NCBI GenBank assembly: GCA_000272025.2
Contig: AKCV02000015.1
Location: 620,001 to 684,000, forward strand
DNA from: Imbroritus primus
GTDB taxonomy: Bacteria; Pseudomonadota; Gammaproteobacteria; Burkholderiales; Burkholderiaceae
Direction: 5' to 3'
DNA length: 64,000 nucleotides
In this document: positions 59,475 through 64,000 of the stretch, piece after piece
Position numbering within the stretch: position 1 is the first letter of the stretch
How the letters are laid out: each line of letters starts with the position of its first letter
Notes under the pieces: model-generated
The model's database searches: none
What the model saw: the letters and a program-made list of their open reading frames with translations, nothing else
What the model was told of the DNA's origin: nothing
Made by a program: the position numbers and the translations under genes

Positions 59475-61382
59475 ATGATCGCAATTACGCTGCCCGACGG
59501 TTCCCGCCGCGAGTTTCCGGAGCCGGTGACAGTCGCCGAAGTGGCCCAGAGCATCGGTGCTGGTCTCGCCAAGGCGGCGCTGGCCGGTCGCGTGGACGGC
59601 AAGCTGGTCGATACGAGCTACCGTATCGAGCGGGATGCCGATCTGGCCATCGTCACGGACAAGGATGCCGACGGCGTCGATGTGATCCGCCACTCCACGG
59701 CGCACCTGCTGGCCTACGCGGTCAAGGAACTGTATCCCGATGCACAGGTGACGATCGGCCCGGTGATCGACAACGGCTTCTACTACGACTTCTCCTACAA
59801 GCGTCCGTTTACACCCGAAGACCTCGTTGCCATCGAGAAGAAAATGGCCGAACTCGCCAAGAAGGACGAGAAGGTGACGCGGGAGGTGTGGAGCCGCGAC
59901 GAGGCCATCAAGCTGTTCGAGTCGATGGGCGAGAAGTACAAGGCCGAGATCATTGCGTCGATTCCGCAGGACCAGGAAATCGGCCTGTATCGCGAAGGCA
60001 GTTTCGTTGACCTGTGCCGCGGCCCGCACGTGCCGTCCACCGGCAAGCTCAAGGTCTTCAAGCTGATGAAGGTGGCCGGCGCCTACTGGCGCGGCGACGC
60101 GAAAAACGAAATGCTCCAGCGCATCTACGGTACGGCCTGGGCCAAGAAGGAAGACCAGGAAGCCTACCTGCACATGCTGGAAGAGGCCGAAAAGCGCGAC
60201 CACCGTAAGCTGGCCAAGCTGCTTGACCTGTTCCACCTGCAGGACGAGGCCCCGGGCATGGTGTTCTGGCACCCGAAGGGCTGGCAGCTGTGGCAGTCGG
60301 TGGAGCAGTACATGCGTGCGCGCCTGAACGAGGCCGGCTACCGCGAGATCAAGACGCCGCAGGTGATGGACCGTACGCTGTGGGAAAAATCCGGCCATTG
60401 GGAAAACTACCGCGAGAACATGTTCACGACGGAATCGGAAAAGCGCGACTACGCGATCAAGCCGATGAACTGTCCGGGCCATGTGCAGGTGTTCAACCAC
60501 GATCTGCGCTCGTACCGCGACCTGCCCCTGCGATTGGCCGAGTTCGGTGCCTGCCACCGCAACGAACCGTCGGGCGCGCTGCACGGGCTGATGCGTGTGC
60601 GTGGGTTTGTGCAGGATGATGCACACATCTTTTGTACGGAAGGCCAAATCGTCTCCGAATCTATTGCCTTCAACGAGCTGGCGCTGTCGGTCTATCAGGA
60701 TTTCGGTTTCAAGGATGTAGCCATCAAGTTGTCGCTGCGCCCGGAAAAGCGCGCCGGGTCCGATGAAGTCTGGGACCGGGCCGAGGAAGGCTTGCGTACC
60801 GCACTGCGCGCTTGCGGGCTGGAATGGGAGGAGTTGCCTGGAGAAGGTGCTTTTTACGGGCCAAAGGTTGAATATCACATCAAGGATGCCATTGGCCGCT
60901 CCTGGCAATGTGGTACGCTGCAGCTCGATTTTGTGCTGCCGGAGCGACTTGGCGCCGAATACGTGGCCGAAGACAACAGCCGCAAGCGCCCGGTCATGCT
61001 GCACCGCGCGATCCTGGGATCGTTCGAGCGTTTCCTCGGTATTCTCCTGGAAAACCACGCCGGGGCGCTCCCACTATGGCTCGCGCCGGAGCAGGTGGCA
61101 GTCCTGAATATTGCCGATGCGCAGTCGGAATACGCCACTTCTGTGGTTCAAACGCTGAAAAAACAAGGGTTTAGGGCGTCGGCCGATTTGCGCAACGAGA
61201 AGATTACGTATAAAATCCGCGAGCATTCGTTGCAAAAGCTCCCGTATATCCTCGTCGTTGGCGACAAGGAGCGGGACACGGAACAGGTGGCCGTGCGCGC
61301 CCGTGGCAACGTGGATCTTGGCGTCATGCCGGTATCCGCGTTCGTCGAGCGGCTCAGTAAAGAGCTGCAAGACAAGTCCTGA
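59475..61382 (+). CDS. thrS: threonyl-tRNA synthetase
   Basis: Class II synthetase of 635 residues. Domains: TGS (about 1-62), editing domain with [16 protein letters not shown] (about 75-90) and [19 protein letters not shown], catalytic core with zinc Cys in [10 protein letters not shown] and motif 2 [14 protein letters not shown], motif 3 in [17 protein letters not shown], and the anticodon-binding domain at the C-terminus. The ATG at 59475 follows GGAG by eight bases; a GTG three codons upstream is less likely. It is preceded by a candidate Thr attenuator and a palindromic element. infC follows after 43 bases. Confidence 0.98.
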   Translation: MIAITLPDGSRREFPEPVTVAEVAQSIGAGLAKAALAGRVDGKLVDTSYRIERDADLAIVTDKDADGVDVIRHSTAHLLAYAVKELYPDAQVTIGPVIDNGFYYDFSYKRPFTPEDLVAIEKKMAELAKKDEKVTREVWSRDEAIKLFESMGEKYKAEIIASIPQDQEIGLYREGSFVDLCRGPHVPSTGKLKVFKLMKVAGAYWRGDAKNEMLQRIYGTAWAKKEDQEAYLHMLEEAEKRDHRKLAKLLDLFHLQDEAPGMVFWHPKGWQLWQSVEQYMRARLNEAGYREIKTPQVMDRTLWEKSGHWENYRENMFTTESEKRDYAIKPMNCPGHVQVFNHDLRSYRDLPLRLAEFGACHRNEPSGALHGLMRVRGFVQDDAHIFCTEGQIVSESIAFNELALSVYQDFGFKDVAIKLSLRPEKRAGSDEVWDRAEEGLRTALRACGLEWEELPGEGAFYGPKVEYHIKDAIGRSWQCGTLQLDFVLPERLGAEYVAEDNSRKRPVMLHRAILGSFERFLGILLENHAGALPLWLAPEQVAVLNIADAQSEYATSVVQTLKKQGFRASADLRNEKITYKIREHSLQKLPYILVVGDKERDTEQVAVRARGNVDLGVMPVSAFVERLSKELQDKS

Positions 61383-61425
61383 GGCTGCACGGCCTGTTTA
61401 TTTGATTGGATAAGAGGTAAGCAAC

Positions 61426-61947
61426 ATCGCTACTGAAAAAGGTCACCGCATCAACCGCGAAATCTCCGCACCCGAGGTGCGTTTGGTCGGGGTAGATGGA
61501 GAAGCGCTTGGCATCATGAAGTTCTTCGATGCCCTGCGTCTGGCAGAGGACAAGGATCTGGATCTGGTCGAGATCGCGCCCAATGCGGCGCCTCCCGTGG
61601 CCCGGATCATGGACTATGGCAAATTCAAGTATGAAGAAGCCAAGCGCCAGCACGAAGCCAAGCTCAAGCAAAAGGTCATCCAGGTCAAGGAAGTCAAATT
61701 CCGCCCGGGCACGGACGATGGCGACTACAACGTCAAGCTCCGCAACCTGAAGCGCTTCCTGGAAGAAGGTGACAAGACCAAGATTACCCTGCGGTATCGC
61801 GGTCGCGAAATGGCGCACCAGGATATCGGCATGCGCATGCTCGAACGCCTGCGCGCCGACCTCGACGAGGTTGGCACGGTCGAGCAGATGCCGAAGATGG
61901 AAGGTCGCCAGATGGTGATGGTGCTGGGGCCGAAGCGCAAGAAATAA
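61426..61947 (+). CDS. infC: translation initiation factor IF-3 (ATC start)
   Basis: IF-3 binds the 30S subunit and checks the start codon. The 173-residue protein begins at ATC: it gives (M)[21 protein letters not shown], the expected N-terminus, and AGAGGTAA precedes it. No ATG or GTG upstream gives this N-terminus; starting at the first GTG (61477) would lose 17 conserved residues. A non-canonical start (AUU/AUC) is the known basis of IF-3 autorepression in E. coli and is common for infC. Later segments [23 protein letters not shown] and [19 protein letters not shown] are conserved. Confidence 0.95.
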   Translation: MATEKGHRINREISAPEVRLVGVDGEALGIMKFFDALRLAEDKDLDLVEIAPNAAPPVARIMDYGKFKYEEAKRQHEAKLKQKVIQVKEVKFRPGTDDGDYNVKLRNLKRFLEEGDKTKITLRYRGREMAHQDIGMRMLERLRADLDEVGTVEQMPKMEGRQMVMVLGPKRKK

Positions 61948-61957
61948 GCGTTCGGCG

Positions 61958-62067
61958 CCTGCCTCCGGCAGGACAGGTCGCGCTCACGGGCGCGACGTGG
62001 ATTTCGGATGCGTGCCGGCAACGGTGCGTGGCCGGAACACGGCGAGATGGAAACCCGTTTCCGTCTC
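61958..62067 (+). other. three hairpins between infC and rpmI
   Basis: CCTGCC/GGCAGG (61958-61972), GTCGCGC/GCGCGAC (61977-61996) and GAGATGGAAAC/GTTTCCGTCTC (62044-62067) lie in the 202-base leader of rpmI. In E. coli, ribosomal protein L20 represses rpmI-rplT by binding structures upstream of rpmI. A similar role here is an inference. Confidence 0.5.
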
Positions 62068-62149
62068 GACCGTAAAACAAGTGGCTGCGGGTCATGCAAG
62101 TATCGGCGTTTGCCGGTCACCTGTACGCCATATAAAACGGAGTTGTTTC

Positions 62150-62347
62150 ATGCCTAAGATGAAGACCAAGAAAAGCGCCTCCAAGCGCTTTGTGGTGCGC
62201 GCAGGCGGTTCCATCAAGCGCGGCCAGGCCTTCAAGCGTCACATCCTGACGAAGAAGACCACCAAGAACAAGCGCCATCTGCGCGGTGCAGTCCAGGTTC
62301 ACGAGTCTGACGTGAAATCGGTGCGCGCAATGATGCCGTACGCCTAA
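62150..62347 (+). CDS. rpmI: 50S ribosomal protein L35
   Basis: A 65-residue basic ribosomal protein. It begins [20 protein letters not shown] and has the conserved [14 protein letters not shown] and KRHLRG segments. ACGGAG precedes the ATG. It lies between infC and rplT, the standard order, with 27 bases to rplT. Confidence 0.98.
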   Translation: MPKMKTKKSASKRFVVRAGGSIKRGQAFKRHILTKKTTKNKRHLRGAVQVHESDVKSVRAMMPYA

Positions 62348-62374
62348 CCCTAACAATTACTTCAGGAGCATTCC

Positions 62375-62731
62375 ATGCCTCGAGTCAAACGTGGGGTTAC
62401 CGCACGGGCCCGCCACAAGAAAGTCATCAACGCAGCCAAGGGTTACCGCGGCCGCCGCAACAACGTCTACCGCGTTGCCAAGCAGGCCGTCATGCGTGCC
62501 GGCCAGTACGCCTACCGCGATCGCCGCAACAAGAAGCGCGTATTCCGCCGCCTCTGGATTGCGCGTATCAACGCGGCAGTGCGTCAGCATGACATGACCT
62601 ACAGCGTGTTCATCAATGGCCTCAAGAAAGCCTCGATCGAACTAGACCGCAAGGTGCTGTCGGACATGGCAATTCACGACAAGCCGGCATTTGCCGCGAT
62701 TGTCGCGCAAGTGAAGAGCCACGTTGCCTGA
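62375..62731 (+). CDS. rplT: 50S ribosomal protein L20
   Basis: A 118-residue ribosomal protein that starts 50S assembly and represses its own operon in E. coli. It begins [26 protein letters not shown]-like, with [29 protein letters not shown] further on. CAGGAG precedes ATG. pheS follows after a structured 142-base leader. Confidence 0.98.
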   Translation: MPRVKRGVTARARHKKVINAAKGYRGRRNNVYRVAKQAVMRAGQYAYRDRRNKKRVFRRLWIARINAAVRQHDMTYSVFINGLKKASIELDRKVLSDMAIHDKPAFAAIVAQVKSHVA

Positions 62732-62748
62732 TTGGCTTGTCTGACGCT

Positions 62749-62831
62749 TGGCGCATACCACCTCGGCATTCCTCGTGATGCCGGCGTGGCGCCAGTCTGA
62801 TTGACGGGGCTCCTCACCGGGCCCCGTTTTT
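62749..62831 (+). terminator. hairpin plus intrinsic terminator before pheS
   Basis: A long imperfect hairpin (62749-62794: TGGCGC, CCAC and GGCAT on the left, ATGCC, GTGG and GCGCCA on the right) is followed by ACGGGGC/GCCCCGT (62804-62810 / 62821-62827) with a ten-base loop and a T-run. Such a pair before pheS suggests attenuation, as for E. coli pheST, but no Phe-rich leader peptide was found. Confidence 0.7.
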
Positions 62832-62873
62832 CATTTCCACCCTGATTTCCATACCATTCAGCAGATTTCCGTC

Positions 62874-63908
62874 ATGTCCCAGGATCTGGATCAAATCGTT
62901 GCCGACGCCGAAGCCGCTTTCGCCGCCGTGTCCGACAATGCCTCCCTCGAAAACGAGAAGGCACGCTTTCTCGGCAAGACCGGTGCGCTGACCGAACTGC
63001 TGAAGGGTCTCGGCAAGCTCGATCCGGAGACGCGCAAGACCGAAGGTGCCCGCATCAACCAGGCCAAGGTGCGTATCGAAGCGGCCTTGCAGGGCCGCCG
63101 CCAGGCACTGGCCGACGCACTGCTGAACGCGCGCCTCGCCGCCGAGCAGATCGACGTGACGCTGCCGGGCCGCAGCGTCGCCAAGGGCAGCCTGCATCCT
63201 GTCATGCAGACCTGGGAGCGTGTCACGCAGATCTTCGGTTCGATTGGTTTCGACGTGGCCGATGGCCCCGAGATCGAAACCGACTGGATGAACTTCACCG
63301 CGCTGAACAATCCGGATAACCATCCGGCCCGTTCCATGCAGGACACGTTCTACGTCGACGGTAAAGACAGCGAAGGCAAGCTTCTGCTGCTGCGCACGCA
63401 CACCAGCCCGATGCAGGTGCGCTATGCCCGCATGCATGTCGAGAAGTACAAGCATCTCGATACGATGCCGCCGATCAAGGTCATCGCCCCGGGGCGTACC
63501 TATCGCGTCGACAGCGACGCCACGCATTCGCCGATGTTCCACCAGGTCGAAGGCTTGTGGATTGCCGAGAATGTAAGTTTTGCCGACCTCAAGGGCGTGT
63601 ATTCCGATTTCCTGCGCAAATTCTTCGAAAGCGACGATATCCAGGTGCGTTTCCGCCCGTCGTACTTTCCGTTCACGGAGCCGTCGGCCGAGATCGACAT
63701 GGCGTTCGGCAGTGGCCGCTGGCTGGAAATTTCCGGCTCGGGCCAGGTGCATCCGACCGTCATACGCAACATGGGCCTGGACCCGGAACGCTACATCGGC
63801 TTTGCTTTCGGTTCGGGCCTCGAGCGCCTGACCATGCTGCGCTATGGCATTAATGACCTGCGCCTGTTCTTTGAGGGCGACATGCGCTTCCTGCGCCAGT
63901 TCGCCTGA
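62874..63908 (+). CDS. pheS: phenylalanyl-tRNA synthetase alpha subunit
   Basis: A 344-residue class II synthetase subunit. The N-terminal coiled coil (1-85) is followed by the catalytic core: [14 protein letters not shown] (motif region 1), [34 protein letters not shown] (motif 2) and [18 protein letters not shown] (motif 3). It forms an alpha2-beta2 enzyme with PheT, whose gene begins 69 bases downstream. Confidence 0.98.
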   Translation: MSQDLDQIVADAEAAFAAVSDNASLENEKARFLGKTGALTELLKGLGKLDPETRKTEGARINQAKVRIEAALQGRRQALADALLNARLAAEQIDVTLPGRSVAKGSLHPVMQTWERVTQIFGSIGFDVADGPEIETDWMNFTALNNPDNHPARSMQDTFYVDGKDSEGKLLLLRTHTSPMQVRYARMHVEKYKHLDTMPPIKVIAPGRTYRVDSDATHSPMFHQVEGLWIAENVSFADLKGVYSDFLRKFFESDDIQVRFRPSYFPFTEPSAEIDMAFGSGRWLEISGSGQVHPTVIRNMGLDPERYIGFAFGSGLERLTMLRYGINDLRLFFEGDMRFLRQFA

Positions 63909-63977
63909 GCCGCCGCATCGAACGCACGACCGACAAGCTGCACCGACAAACCGAATACGACTGACTGACACATCGCC

Positions 63978-64000
63978 ATGCAATTCCCGGAATCCTGGCT
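63978..64000 (+). CDS. pheT: phenylalanyl-tRNA synthetase beta subunit, 5' end
   Basis: Only the first seven codons are in the window: ATG followed by a reading MQFPESW, which is the conserved PheT N-terminus in betaproteobacteria. The gene continues past the window edge. The position after pheS supports the call. Confidence 0.85.

Overview
The window is high-G+C chromosomal DNA from a betaproteobacterium of the order Burkholderiales. The gene order carB-greA-yhbY-rlmE-ftsH-folP-glmM-pstSCAB-phoU-phoB-phoR-ppk-ppx and the block relA-tRNA-Val-thrS-infC-rpmI-rplT-pheST are typical of the Cupriavidus/Ralstonia group. A Bug-type tripartite-transporter receptor, the ATC-started infC and many MFS/FAD-enzyme genes agree with this. 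The genus is an inference from memory of synteny; I had no database. No plasmid, phage, CRISPR array, rRNA or complete insertion sequence was recognised.

Layout. 1-8222: housekeeping genes (3' end of carB, greA, an RNA-binding YhbY, the 23S rRNA methylase RlmE, the FtsH protease, FolP, GlmM). 8495-20718: a phosphate block. It holds the Pst transporter, PhoU, PhoB/PhoR, polyphosphate kinase and (divergently) exopolyphosphatase, then a probable ornithine-lipid acyltransferase (OlsB-like) and a SixA-type phosphatase. PhoB-box-like repeats lie before pstS, ppk and probably the olsB-like gene. 20894-26038: tRNA-Pro, then an accessory patch with a low-G+C HNH/RNA-ligase fusion gene, a Bug receptor, a sulfatase and a GntR/UTRA regulator; matching operator-like sites sit before the sulfatase and regulator genes. 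26195-30937: the stress operon prkA-DUF444-spoVR. 31342-45661: an OmpA-like lipoprotein, tRNA-Arg, a universal stress protein, a hotdog thioesterase, a WrbA-DUF2069-FAD oxidase cluster, YihY, a CBS protein, an MFS-PlsC fusion, aroC, an MFS transporter, an FAD oxidoreductase and ETF-ubiquinone oxidoreductase.

46025-52309: genes for acyl-CoA and ketone-body/PHB-type metabolism (SDR, thioesterase, PAS-LuxR regulator, scoAB, 3-hydroxybutyrate dehydrogenase). They are interrupted by a DUF411 gene and by a low-G+C gene encoding ankyrin repeats with a C-terminal J-domain-like HPD segment and a possible N-terminal F-box. 52466-55981: hydrolase, RidA and RelA. 56003-57921: tRNA-Val, LysR and a TauE/SafE permease. 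58063-64000: kdsA, then the translation block thrS-infC-rpmI-rplT-pheS-(pheT start).

The most unusual material is: (1) the HNH-RNA ligase fusion; (2) the ankyrin/J-domain protein; (3) the region before thrS, which carries a threonine-codon leader peptide with a following terminator (a candidate attenuator); and (4) a 267-bp, almost fully self-complementary element with 31-bp perfect inverted ends lying between that terminator and the thrS start.
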